A stretch of 46,868 bases of DNA from a bacterium (GTDB lineage: Bacteria > Electryoneota > AABM5-125-24 > Hatepunaeales > Hatepunaeaceae). This document shows, in pieces, positions 9,420 to 16,916 of the stretch (positions are counted from its first letter, which is position 1; the number at the start of each line of letters is the position of its first letter). The stretch lies in contig JALGVR010000004.1 of assembly GCA_025774605.1 (NCBI GenBank), positions 1 through 46,868 on the forward strand, in the 5' to 3' direction. Both the position numbers and the translations under genes were made by a program. The notes under the pieces are model-generated. The model did no database searches. It was not told the DNA's origin and worked only from the letters and a program-made list of their open reading frames with translations.

Positions 9420-11099
9420 ATGTACTTACATTTAACTGAAGTCCCGATCGATCACGATGTTGGGCAAGCTTACAGTCGCGCCTCTGCATGTCGGCTGAGT
9501 TTCTTACCATTTCTGCTTGCAGTTCTTTTTCTGTTTCTGGGCGTATCCGCAGGTTTCGGTCAGCGGTTCCCCTCAACTGATCATCAGGTTAAGCAGGCTG
9601 AGCAGACGGCCAGGCAACTGCTGAAGCGACGCAATTATTCTGAAGCGATCTCCTTTCTGCAGAACGAGATCGAACTTCACCAGAAGGATGCGGCACGTTT
9701 CCCGTTTTACCTGATGTTGATCGACGCGCTACTCAGCATCGGCGACCTTGACCGGGCGCAGAGTACTATCGCCGAAGCGGAGAGCCACATAACCTGGAGC
9801 TGGGATCAGGCGGCATTGGATAAGCTCAAGCGCAGACATTCCGCCATGCAGGATCTGTTGTCCGATTCGGTTCTGGTGGCGGGAAAAGTGCGGGGAGAGA
9901 GGATCGATACACTCGCCGCCCCCCAGGAGGCGACACCCGGAGCACAGGTCATGGTTACCAACTCCTTCTTCGAAGCTGATCTCCGCATGATTATGTCCGA
10001 TCTCTCGATGGAGACCGGCATTCCCATTCTCTGGGATCCCACTTTGAAGGGTTTGGTTACCTATGAAGCCATCGATAAACCCCTTGAAGAAGTCCTTGCC
10101 GCTCTGCTTTTCCCCAACGGTTTTACGTACAGGTACGTCAATGGCGCTTATTATGTGGGTTCCGTCAAACCCGGGGATCCGGCTTTTACGATGTTGTCGA
10201 CGACGAAGGTAATACCATTGGCGAATATAATCGCCAGGGAGGCCGTTAAATCGTTGTCGGATTTTTATGAACCCTATGTCAAGGTTTCCGAATCAAACAA
10301 CACGGTCTGTATCACGGCTCCGCCGATCTTCGTGGATCGGATCAGCGAAGATCTGAAGAAGCTTGACAGACCACCGGTGCAGATATCGATCGAAGTCATC
10401 GTGGTTGAGTTGTCGACCACCGGCATGCATGAGATGGGGTTGGACTGGACGATTACGCGCAGCGCCGAACGATCACCGAAATATCCATGGTCGATAGGTT
10501 CCAATCATACTAATATCGAAAACGGATCGTTCACGGGAGATTACACTCAGGCCGGATTCAAGGTCGGCGGTTACATGACCGACCTTGTTCTGCAGTTGCA
10601 GGCATTGGTTGAGAGCGGAGACGCCAGGATCCGTGCCAACCCAAGGATAACCACCATGCATGGCCGGCAGGCTGAAATCGGTATAACCCGGGATCAGTAT
10701 TTTGTCATCCAGACCACCGGTGGCGCACAACAGCAACAGTACAACACTCTGCAGTCCGTAAGCTCCGGGATCCGCCTGGAAATCACCCCTTACGCGTCCG
10801 AATCGGGAGAAATCACGGTGGAGGTCAATCCTCAGGTGGGAGATGTTGTCGGTCAGGGGGCCGAGGGGTTTCCGGAGATAAACACGCGCAGCGCAAGCAC
10901 CTCAGTTCGGGTAAAGGATGGCGAAACCTTTACGATTGGTGGACTTAACATTGAACAGAACAAGATAACAAGAAGGAAAATTCCTGTCTTGGGTGATATT
11001 CCGTTGTTCGGTTACCTGTTCCGCTACGACAAACAGGAGATGCGCGACACCGATTTGGTCATCTTCATCACCCCGCGACTGCTGGAAAATGACAAATAG
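9420..11099 (+). CDS. Orphan secretin (GspD/PilQ family outer-membrane channel)
   Basis: A 559-residue secretin. A hydrophobic export segment (LSFLPFLLAVLFLFLGVSAGF) lies at about residues 27-47, after an unusually long, polar N-region. Residues 55-145 look like TPR-type helices. An STN/N0-like domain covers about 180-245 (FFEADLRMIMSDLSMETGIP), followed by an N1-like region (VIPLANIIAREAVKSLSDFY). The C-terminal half is the secretin barrel domain, ending in the diagnostic VLGDIPLFGYLF and TDLVIFITPRLL. Secretins form gated outer-membrane rings for type II/III secretion, type IV pili and phage. No secretion ATPase, inner-membrane platform or pseudopilin lies nearby; instead the following genes encode small secreted paralogs and a chaperone-like protein. 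The start codon is not backed by a clear ribosome-binding site. Confidence 0.92.
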   Translation: MYLHLTEVPIDHDVGQAYSRASACRLSFLPFLLAVLFLFLGVSAGFGQRFPSTDHQVKQAEQTARQLLKRRNYSEAISFLQNEIELHQKDAARFPFYLMLIDALLSIGDLDRAQSTIAEAESHITWSWDQAALDKLKRRHSAMQDLLSDSVLVAGKVRGERIDTLAAPQEATPGAQVMVTNSFFEADLRMIMSDLSMETGIPILWDPTLKGLVTYEAIDKPLEEVLAALLFPNGFTYRYVNGAYYVGSVKPGDPAFTMLSTTKVIPLANIIAREAVKSLSDFYEPYVKVSESNNTVCITAPPIFVDRISEDLKKLDRPPVQISIEVIVVELSTTGMHEMGLDWTITRSAERSPKYPWSIGSNHTNIENGSFTGDYTQAGFKVGGYMTDLVLQLQALVESGDARIRANPRITTMHGRQAEIGITRDQYFVIQTTGGAQQQQYNTLQSVSSGIRLEITPYASESGEITVEVNPQVGDVVGQGAEGFPEINTRSASTSVRVKDGETFTIGGLNIEQNKITRRKIPVLGDIPLFGYLFRYDKQEMRDTDLVIFITPRLLENDK

Positions 11100-11133
11100 T
11101 CAACTTTTTTAAGGTGTACTGAAATTGATAGAA

Positions 11134-11208
11134 TTTTCAAACAATTGTCGAACTGTTTTCAAACAATTCCCTTTAACTTACCTGACATCGTTCGATAGAG
11201 TTATCGAA
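11134..11208. promoter_or_regulatory. Candidate regulator sites: direct repeat and palindrome
   Basis: TTTTCAAACAATT occurs twice, at 11134-11146 and 11156-11168, exactly 22 bases apart, about two helical turns. Downstream, TTCGATA-GAGT-TATCGAA at 11191-11208 is a perfect inverted repeat with seven-base arms. Both precede the first leader RNA. Spaced direct repeats are what SARP proteins usually bind, so the upstream regulator is one candidate, but that is inference. Confidence 0.4.
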
Positions 11209-11306
11209 ATCGATGGCTAAGCGTTTTCCTCATTAAAACTATTAAGAAAGGCTGATTGTCCGTCAGCCTCGCCAAGATCTTCTGAAATTCATCCATCGGC
11301 GTTTTA

Positions 11307-11500
11307 CCACTCCGGTCATCCGGGGTGGACCGGGTAAACGCTGAGACTGAATAACTCCCGAAGGGGAGATATAAAATAGGGAGGCCGCCCCGGGATTGGG
11401 CAGGAACCTGGTATCCCGAAGACGGCCGGCTGAGTCCTCACCTCGCCTGATTTGCGCGACGGAGGCTCACTAAGTTATACGAAATAACTTTAGGAGAGTT
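11307..11500 (+). ncRNA. Structured leader RNA, copy 1
   Basis: The 5' leader of the first secreted paralog folds into helices shared with copies 2 and 3. There is an upstream hairpin (CCACTCCGG/CCGGGGTGG, 11307-11328) directly followed by GACCGGG, and a hairpin CUCCC-GAAG-GGGAG (11355-11368). A composite stem follows, with outer GGCCG/CGGCC (11383-11387, 11423-11427) and inner CGGGAU/AUCCCG (11391-11396, 11413-11418), then the conserved GGCTGAGTCCTC and a CCTCGC hairpin. The ribosome-binding site AGGAG (11492-11496) sits in the loop of an AACT/AGTT hairpin. It matches no riboswitch class I can recall. A cis-regulatory role is inferred from position and from the three-way covariation. Confidence 0.6.
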
Positions 11501-11501
11501 C

Positions 11502-12227
11502 ATGGTCAAAACGTTATTTTCCCTGTTAGTGGTTGGTTTGCTTTTGTTTTCACCGGTTTTGGCTGACGAGCCGCCAGCTCATGGAGGTTACCAGGCGGGT
11601 TGGGGAATGAATCCCAATAATTGGCAGACTGCTACCGGTTGTTACAATTCCGGGATCGGTATTTACGATCCACATCATGGTGGAGGCGGTGGTTCCTGGG
11701 TCGTCGGTTACGAAGACGGATGCAACAATCCGATTTACATCCAGTACGACAACATCACCCTCGACCTCTGGATCGAAATGTACATGATCCAGACCTACTG
11801 CTTCACCCAGTACCAGTGGCACCGCATTGGAAACCAGGATGAGTATATCAATTTCTACATCTGTGGCACGGTTTTCTCCAATAACGGCCAGTACATCCAG
11901 CTGATGCGCGGCGATGAGGATTTGGATTATCTTCACTTCCGCGAGGACATCTTCGGTCGTACGGGTCGGGGGAGAGATATTCCCATCACCTGGCATTACG
12001 CCTGGGGCGCCTATGATCACTATAACGAAACTCCTCCGGACTGCGAAGACATTCCGGAAGGAGACTGGCACGAGATCGTTCCGAACCAGTGTGGCAATCT
12101 CTCATTCGTGATCCCCGAGCCCTGCGACCACTGGTTCTGTTTCTGGGGCCAGTTCCATCTTCTCTATCACGAGAATGACGGTCACTACGGATTGGTTATG
12201 GCTGGTTGCCCTGCGCCAATGCTGTAA
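11502..12227 (+). CDS. Secreted paralog 1 of a small surface-protein family
   Basis: A 241-residue exported protein of a family I do not recognise. A Sec signal peptide (about residues 1-21, ending SPVLA) is followed by the family signature GGYQAGWGMNPNNW. Shared later blocks are an LW(I/V)E(L/M)Y segment, a GTVFSNN segment, LHFREDIFGR...DIPITW, CDHWFCFWGQF, and the C-terminal YHENDGHY...GCPAPML. The protein is rich in aromatic residues, Cys and Gly and has no transmembrane segment after the signal, suggesting a folded extracytoplasmic beta-type protein, perhaps a fibre or coat subunit. It is the first of three tandem copies, each behind its own leader RNA and closed here by a terminator. The start is fixed by TTTAGGAGAG directly upstream. 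Confidence 0.88.
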   Translation: MVKTLFSLLVVGLLLFSPVLADEPPAHGGYQAGWGMNPNNWQTATGCYNSGIGIYDPHHGGGGGSWVVGYEDGCNNPIYIQYDNITLDLWIEMYMIQTYCFTQYQWHRIGNQDEYINFYICGTVFSNNGQYIQLMRGDEDLDYLHFREDIFGRTGRGRDIPITWHYAWGAYDHYNETPPDCEDIPEGDWHEIVPNQCGNLSFVIPEPCDHWFCFWGQFHLLYHENDGHYGLVMAGCPAPML

Positions 12228-12245
12228 CGAGAACAGGCAAACTTT

Positions 12246-12276
12246 CAGTTGACGTCCGGTCGACTGATTTTTTATT
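12246..12276 (+). terminator. Rho-independent terminator after paralog 1
   Basis: CAGTTGAC (12246-12253), loop GTCCG, GTCGACTG (12259-12266) form an eight-pair stem with one G-U pair, followed by ATTTTTTATT. It separates paralog 1 from the leader of paralog 2, so each paralog may be transcribed separately, or readthrough may set their ratio. Confidence 0.7.
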
Positions 12277-12317
12277 AACTAAACGATCTTTGGAAAATTC
12301 AATTGCCCAGCATGATA

Positions 12318-12520
12318 TCATCCCGGCTTTCGGGATGACCGGGCCATGCAGAGGGCGCTGAATCACCTTCCTTCGGGAAGGAAGTAAAAAGGGTAGTCGC
12401 CCCGGGATTTTGGGTTGCAACCTTCATTCCCGCGGACGGCTGGCTGAGTCCTCGCCCCGCGCGAGTCGCGAGGTGATGACGATTAAATCAATGTTATACG
12501 AAAGAACTTTAGGAGAGTTC
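12318..12520 (+). ncRNA. Structured leader RNA, copy 2
   Basis: Same order of helices as copy 1 with compensating changes. The upstream hairpin is TCATCCCG/CGGGATGA (12318-12338), followed by GACCGGG. The next hairpin is CCTTCC-TTCG-GGAAGG (12366-12381), capped by a classic UUCG tetraloop. The composite stem has outer AGUCG/CGGCU (12395-12399, 12437-12441) and inner CGGGA/UCCCG (12403-12407, 12428-12432). GGCTGAGTCCTC is identical to copy 1, followed by a CCTCGC/GCGAGG hairpin. The ribosome-binding site lies in the loop of GAAC...GTTC just before the ATG at 12522. Confidence 0.6.
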
Positions 12521-12521
12521 C

Positions 12522-13250
12522 ATGTACAAGTCAATCTTTGCATTATTGATAGTCGGTTTGCTTATTGCAGGACCGGCTCTGGCAGGTCCACCCCCTGCAT
12601 ACGGTGGTTATCCGGCAGGTTGGGGCAACAATCCCACTGAATGGCAAAGGTCCTTTGGTACCTGCTACAAGTGGGCGCTTTTTAGTCCAATTGAATGCCA
12701 TCCACCTGAAGGCGAGTGGAATGTTTTCGTAGAAGGGGACTTGGTAGGTCATGATTACTGCTGCGAGATCACCATCGAGATGTGGATCGAACTGTATGCC
12801 CTGATGACCTACGACTACACCGCCTGGATGTTCCACCGTCTCGGTGACGAAGCTGAGACCGTCAACGGCTTCATTACGGGAACCATGCAGAGTAACCATC
12901 CTCAGTGCATGAACCTGGTTCCGGGTATGGGCTTCAACCTGAATTACCTCCAGTTTGCACACAATGTCTGGGGCCATCGTGAAGACATCGACGATATTCC
13001 TCTCAACTGGGGCTATGTCTGGGGTAGCGGTCTTGATTACCCTGACGGCTATGCCGATGATCCGGCATATCGCGATGACGGTGGTATCTATTATCCGATA
13101 GAACCCGATAATGAAGGCATTCTTAGCTTCTGCATCGACGTTGAGTGCGATCACTGGTTCATCTGGTGGTTCTGGTTCTATCTGCCGTACCATGTCGACG
13201 ACGGCTACTATTATCTGCTGTTCGCCGGCTGCCCGGTACCGCTGCTGTAG
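12522..13250 (+). CDS. Secreted paralog 2 of the surface-protein family
   Basis: A 242-residue exported protein, paralogous to its two neighbours. The signal peptide (about 1-21, ending GPALA) is nearly identical in sequence to that of paralog 3, also at the DNA level. The mature part opens with GPPPAYGGYPAGWGNNPTEW and carries the family blocks IEMWIELYALMT, FHRLGDEAE, LQFAHNVWG...DIPLNW, CDHWFIWWFWFYLPYH, DDGYY and the C-terminal GCPVPLL. Five or more cysteines suggest disulfides after export. The start is set by AGGAG at 12511. Function unknown; see paralog 1 for the shared context. Confidence 0.88.
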   Translation: MYKSIFALLIVGLLIAGPALAGPPPAYGGYPAGWGNNPTEWQRSFGTCYKWALFSPIECHPPEGEWNVFVEGDLVGHDYCCEITIEMWIELYALMTYDYTAWMFHRLGDEAETVNGFITGTMQSNHPQCMNLVPGMGFNLNYLQFAHNVWGHREDIDDIPLNWGYVWGSGLDYPDGYADDPAYRDDGGIYYPIEPDNEGILSFCIDVECDHWFIWWFWFYLPYHVDDGYYYLLFAGCPVPLL

Positions 13251-13353
13251 TTAAGAACAGACCTGCATTCAGGCCGACCACAGGCCGGCTGAGTAATGCG
13301 ATGATCTTTTACAGATCAAATACCCGGAGTGTTACTGTATGATTTCAAATCAG

Positions 13354-13523
13354 GATTCGAGAATCGACCGGGTATTGAATTCCCTTCCAAACGGAAGGAA
13401 ACTGGAAAGCCGCCCCGGAAGAGGATTTCCGGGATCGGTTGGATTGGTCCATGCCTCGCTTGGATGCGCGGCACCGGGCCGCACACAATTCGACAGTTAT
13501 ACAACTGAACTTTAGGAGAGTTC
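13354..13523 (+). ncRNA. Structured leader RNA, copy 3
   Basis: The most diverged copy but with the same helix order. The upstream hairpin is GATTC/GAATC (13354-13365), followed by GACCGGG. The next hairpin is CCTTCC-AAAC-GGAAGG (13382-13397). The composite stem has outer AGCCG/CGGUU (13407-13411, 13435-13439) and inner CCGGAA/UUCCGG (13414-13419, 13426-13431), followed by a weaker CCTCGC hairpin. GAACT-TTAGGAG-AGTTC (13507-13523) places the whole ribosome-binding site in a seven-base loop. The invariant piece in all three copies is CGCCCCGG, between the outer and inner stems. Confidence 0.58.
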
Positions 13524-13524
13524 C

Positions 13525-14220
13525 ATGTACAAGTCAATATTTGCTATATTGTTAGTTGGTCTGCTCTTAGCAGGACCGGCTCTGGCGGGTCCGCCACCCG
13601 CAAACGGCGGCTATCCTGGAGGTTGGGGCAACAACCCAACCAAGTGGGATGACTGCACTGGCTTTTACCAGGATTGGGCGCTTTATGATGCGAGTACACC
13701 TCCTTCTTGCGCAGGCTGGAACGTTTTCGAGGGTGGTGTTCTTCAGGGTCGCGCCTTTGTAGCGCCCATGAGCATTCAGCTTTGGGTTGAGCTGTACGCC
13801 GAGATGACCATTTACATGACCAACACCCAGTTCCATCAACTGGGCGGCGATGGCGATGACTTCACCTTCTACTTCGGCGGTGTGGTCGCCAGTAACAACT
13901 CACAGCAGATCTGCGTTACCGGAAACGGCATGCCCCTGACTCATCTCAGGTTCCAGCATGACATCTTTGGAAACGATGATCCTTACGCCAGCAACTGGGC
14001 GGTTTCTTACTACATCGCATCCGGCCAAGGCAATGATCCGCCGTCGCCGGAGGAAATCCAGCGGTGGACTTCGATCGAGCCCGATCAGGGTAGATTCTGC
14101 TGGGAGTTCCCCAAGTGTGACTGGTGGTTCTGGATTAAAGGCCATTTCTGCATTGAATACCACGAGCACGACGGCTATTACCTGCTTTCTCTGTTAATCT
14201 GCCCGATGCCGTACCTGTAG
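13525..14220 (+). CDS. Secreted paralog 3 of the surface-protein family
   Basis: A 231-residue exported protein, closest to paralog 2 in its N-terminal half. The signal peptide (about 1-21) is followed by GPPPANGGYPGGWGNNPTKW. Family blocks are IQLWVELYAEMT, FHQLGGDGDD, VVASNNSQQ, LRFQHDIFGN, CDWWFWIKGHF and YHEHDGYY, ending CPMPYL. All three tandem copies end in C-P-x-P-x-L with the Leu as last residue, which suggests a functional C-terminus. A strong terminator follows. Function unknown; a structural role on the cell surface is inferred from export, multiplicity and the neighbouring secretin. Confidence 0.88.
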   Translation: MYKSIFAILLVGLLLAGPALAGPPPANGGYPGGWGNNPTKWDDCTGFYQDWALYDASTPPSCAGWNVFEGGVLQGRAFVAPMSIQLWVELYAEMTIYMTNTQFHQLGGDGDDFTFYFGGVVASNNSQQICVTGNGMPLTHLRFQHDIFGNDDPYASNWAVSYYIASGQGNDPPSPEEIQRWTSIEPDQGRFCWEFPKCDWWFWIKGHFCIEYHEHDGYYLLSLLICPMPYL

Positions 14221-14239
14221 GACCAACTTTGAGATATCA

Positions 14240-14280
14240 CGATTTCAGCCGGTGCCCGGCCGGCTGAAATCGCCTTTTTT
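14240..14280 (+). terminator. Strong rho-independent terminator after paralog 3
   Basis: A 13-base-pair perfect stem (14240-14252 with 14260-14272, arms GATTTCAGCCGG / CCGGCTGAAATC plus a closing C-G) is followed by CC and six T at 14275-14280. Confidence 0.88.
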
Positions 14281-14290
14281 CATTTTGAGC

Positions 14291-14400
14291 AAAGCGCTTA
14301 ATTGCAGAAAATTAACATCGCTATGGGAAATGTGAAAAATTGCTTTCACTTTTTCTGTAATTGTGGTAATTTACCTGTTGAACTGTCAATTAAGCGCTTT
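14291..14400. promoter_or_regulatory. 14-bp perfect inverted repeat before the chaperone-like gene
   Basis: AAAGCGCTTAATTG (14291-14304) and CAATTAAGCGCTTT (14387-14400) are exact inverted copies 82 bases apart, ending 27 bases before the next ATG. Each arm contains the self-complementary core AAGCGCTT, which could be a dimer site; two such sites could support looping. The regulator is unknown. Confidence 0.45.
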
Positions 14401-14427
14401 ATCGTCAATTAACTGAATTATTGGGAC

Positions 14428-16131
14428 ATGAAGAAATTCCTCCTTACATCCGGTTTGATCTTTACCTTAATCCTGCTTCCTTTCTCCATTTCTTTTGCAG
14501 TGATGCAGCTAATTCCACCAATACAGGAGATCGAGGTTCAGCGGGGACGTACAGAAACGTTCAGCATTGTTGTCAAGAACGTGGGCGACGAGGATGTTCC
14601 CAGCAGGTTCGTCGCGTATGATATGGATGTCAGCGTTGAGGGACGTCCCGATATCGCTGACAGCACCATAGCCGACAGCATTGCCGCCGACAGCACCCTG
14701 TTAGACAGCCTTTCAGATTTACTGTGGACGCGCGGCTGCGGCAAATGGATTACGCTGGATCAATCTGAAGCCATGATAAAGGCGCACGAGTCGATCACGC
14801 TGACCGGCACGATAACTGCGCCAATGGATGCTGATGGAGGATACTATGCCCTGATAAAAGGCTTCTTTGTCGGAAGCGATTTCGAATCCGAGTCGGAACA
14901 GGACAAGAAAACAATCAGGCTCGAGAGTCAGGCTGCCGTGGTTTTATTGGTGAGAATCCCATCCAGTCGAAACCGGGCGATCATTTATCCTGATACGATC
15001 ATAGTGTACCCCATGGGAGAAAAGGGGAGGGATGAAGTATTCGACGCCGGCCATGAGACCGGGTGGAGTGTTCTTCTTCCGGTGCGGAACGTCGGGAATA
15101 TCCATACTGTCGTTTCGGGGGCGGTCAGCTTCTGGACGGCGAGCGGTACGAAGATAGAGGCGGCGGAATTAAAGGGCGGCAAGGGGTATGTGCTTCCCGG
15201 CAGAGTGAGAAACTTCCGCGCCAGCGGCACTGATTTTCTCAGTGATGGATACTTCATGATCCGCATCAGCCTTCAGAATGACCAGGGGATGAATGTGACG
15301 AAATCATTCCCCTTCGCCATAGTCGAAGGCGATGTGTATCCCGGGGCATTGTCCGATGACCTTAAAGAGTTGTTGCGTACCGCTACTCCGGCTTTCCGCC
15401 TGAAACAGCCGTTTCTCACGCGTGAGGTTACTCCCGGCGGTTCATCATTCATGGCGGTCCAGTTGCAGAGCGTTGTTGAGGATACCGCGCTCCTTATTCC
15501 CCATGTGACGAATTGGAAGCTGTCCGAAGCCGGCGGCGCGATTCTGACTGATGAGGATGATCCCGATCTTCGCTCCTGCAAATCATGGTTTGAGTTCACT
15601 GAAGACCGATTCATCCTTGCACCGGGGAGGAACAAATCATTCAAGATGCGCATCAACGTTCCGGAAGATGTTGCGGGTGAATACTATGCTGCGATAGTCT
15701 TCTATCGCGACAGCACCAAGCTGGATCTGCCGGATGAATTCCTGGGCAGCCGCACGCAGTTGATCGCTCTTGCGACCACCCAGGGAACGGTGTCTGCAAT
15801 CGAGGTTGACTCCATTGAAACGCAGGTGCTGCGCGATCCTTCTATGACCTTGCACCGGTTCATGTTTACGGTTCGCAATGTCGGAAACATGCACTGTTAC
15901 GCCCATGGCAACTTGAGCCTTGAGAAGGAGGTCTCCAAGGGCTTGTATGATCCTGTCGGTAAAGCCAGAGAGTTCGGCAATGTGGCGCTGTATATTCTTC
16001 CCGGCGGTCAGAGGACCTACGCGGTGGACGTGCCGAACCTTGAGCCCGGCAAATACAGATCGATTCTGGCCGTAACGTACAGGTCTGGTGAACAGCCGCT
16101 TGTCAATTACCAGGTTTATGAACTAAAGTAA
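14428..16131 (+). CDS. Periplasmic two-module chaperone-like protein (PapD/DUF916-like)
   Basis: A 567-residue exported protein with a signal peptide (about 1-22, MKKFLLTSGLIFTLILLPFS). The sequence then opens with IPPIQEIEVQRGRTETFSIVVKNVGDEDV, the usual start of an immunoglobulin-like chaperone or DUF916/COG1470-type domain. The equivalent strand motif appears twice: GGYYALIKGFFVG near residue 155 and GEYYAAIVFYRD near residue 420. This implies two tandem copies of a two-Ig-domain module, each followed by a VRNVGN(I/M)H segment. The overall similarity to pilus chaperones is weak and based on pattern only. It ends 15 bases before a gene for a divergent member of the secreted-paralog family, consistent with a chaperone-client pair. 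The start has only a weak ribosome-binding site (GGGAC). Confidence 0.75.
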   Translation: MKKFLLTSGLIFTLILLPFSISFAVMQLIPPIQEIEVQRGRTETFSIVVKNVGDEDVPSRFVAYDMDVSVEGRPDIADSTIADSIAADSTLLDSLSDLLWTRGCGKWITLDQSEAMIKAHESITLTGTITAPMDADGGYYALIKGFFVGSDFESESEQDKKTIRLESQAAVVLLVRIPSSRNRAIIYPDTIIVYPMGEKGRDEVFDAGHETGWSVLLPVRNVGNIHTVVSGAVSFWTASGTKIEAAELKGGKGYVLPGRVRNFRASGTDFLSDGYFMIRISLQNDQGMNVTKSFPFAIVEGDVYPGALSDDLKELLRTATPAFRLKQPFLTREVTPGGSSFMAVQLQSVVEDTALLIPHVTNWKLSEAGGAILTDEDDPDLRSCKSWFEFTEDRFILAPGRNKSFKMRINVPEDVAGEYYAAIVFYRDSTKLDLPDEFLGSRTQLIALATTQGTVSAIEVDSIETQVLRDPSMTLHRFMFTVRNVGNMHCYAHGNLSLEKEVSKGLYDPVGKAREFGNVALYILPGGQRTYAVDVPNLEPGKYRSILAVTYRSGEQPLVNYQVYELK

Positions 16132-16146
16132 AGGGGACGATGTCGC

Positions 16147-16806
16147 ATGAACACACCCTTCATACTCAACTTTGAGGAATGCCGGTTGTGGCGCAGTGTA
16201 TTCATAATGATCTTCTTTATGCTTATAGCGCTGCCTTTTCAAGTGTTTGCACAGCCAGTAATGAATGAACAGCCCCGTCTTGACAACAATAATCAATTCC
16301 AGGTTCACCGAGTATTCCAAGAGGCTGACAACGACGAACCGATCCCCTTCGATGAACCGAACATGTGCCCGCCCGATCCTCCACCACCTGAGATGGAGTT
16401 CTATTTAGCCTGGACCAACTATGAAATACACCGGGTCAATGACGATTCATTGATCGAGATTATCCTTAATGGAAGGGTGCGAACCACGGAAGACTTATGC
16501 TGGAAGCTCACCACGGCCGCTCCGGAGAACGGCGGACCGCCCCGCCTCTATTTCGTTGAGGATATCTTCAACCGCGAGAATGGTTCCGATATTCCATTAA
16601 ACTGGCAGATTAAGATCAAGCGCGGCGGTGTCTGGAGCCATTGGCACAATATGACGGTGAATCCGGACAACTCCCTGACCTATGTGTTTCCACAAAGTGA
16701 CTGCCGGTACAGGTTCAGAGTCCGCATCAGAGGTAATCCGATCTATCATCAGGGAGACGGGCACTACCGCCTCGAGCTTAATCAGCAGTTGATCCCGGAG
16801 CTTTAG
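16147..16806 (+). CDS. Divergent fourth paralog of the secreted surface-protein family
   Basis: A 219-residue exported protein. A hydrophobic segment (VFIMIFFMLIALPFQVFA) follows a long N-region, so the real start may be the later ATG at 16207. The C-terminal half aligns by eye with the three tandem paralogs: RLYFVEDIFNRENGSDIPLNW against LHFREDIFGR...DIPITW, and IYHQGDGHYRLEL against LYHENDGHYGLVM. It ends in Leu (QLIPEL) but lacks the terminal Cys. It has no leader RNA and lies 15 bases behind the chaperone-like gene, so it is probably co-translated with it, perhaps as a minor or tip subunit. That role is inference. Confidence 0.75.
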   Translation: MNTPFILNFEECRLWRSVFIMIFFMLIALPFQVFAQPVMNEQPRLDNNNQFQVHRVFQEADNDEPIPFDEPNMCPPDPPPPEMEFYLAWTNYEIHRVNDDSLIEIILNGRVRTTEDLCWKLTTAAPENGGPPRLYFVEDIFNRENGSDIPLNWQIKIKRGGVWSHWHNMTVNPDNSLTYVFPQSDCRYRFRVRIRGNPIYHQGDGHYRLELNQQLIPEL

Positions 16807-16865
16807 CTATTATAAAAACCGGTGGGGGGATACAGTTGTTAAGGTTGTCTGCGGTACGGATAAGG

Positions 16866-16896
16866 CGTCGACTTTTATTTGGTCGACGTTTTTTTT
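16866..16896 (+). terminator. Strong rho-independent terminator closing the surface-protein locus
   Basis: CGTCGAC (16866-16872), loop TTTTATTTG, GTCGACG (16882-16888), then eight T. It ends the plus-strand locus just before the convergent HDOD gene. Confidence 0.88.
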
Positions 16897-16916
16897 GGTG
16901 TGCGTCTAAGATTAAT

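Noticed and set aside
13262-13318. Terminator between paralogs 2 and 3
   Set aside because: GCATT/AATGC and GGCCG/CGGC arms can pair only with bulges, and the T-run is short and distant; not convincing.
11340-13480. Cyclic-di-GMP-I or TPP riboswitch in the paralog leaders
   Set aside because: Copy 3 has AAAGCC and copies 1-2 have GGCTGAG, pieces that recall these classes, but the remaining conserved cores and their order do not fit. I leave the class open.
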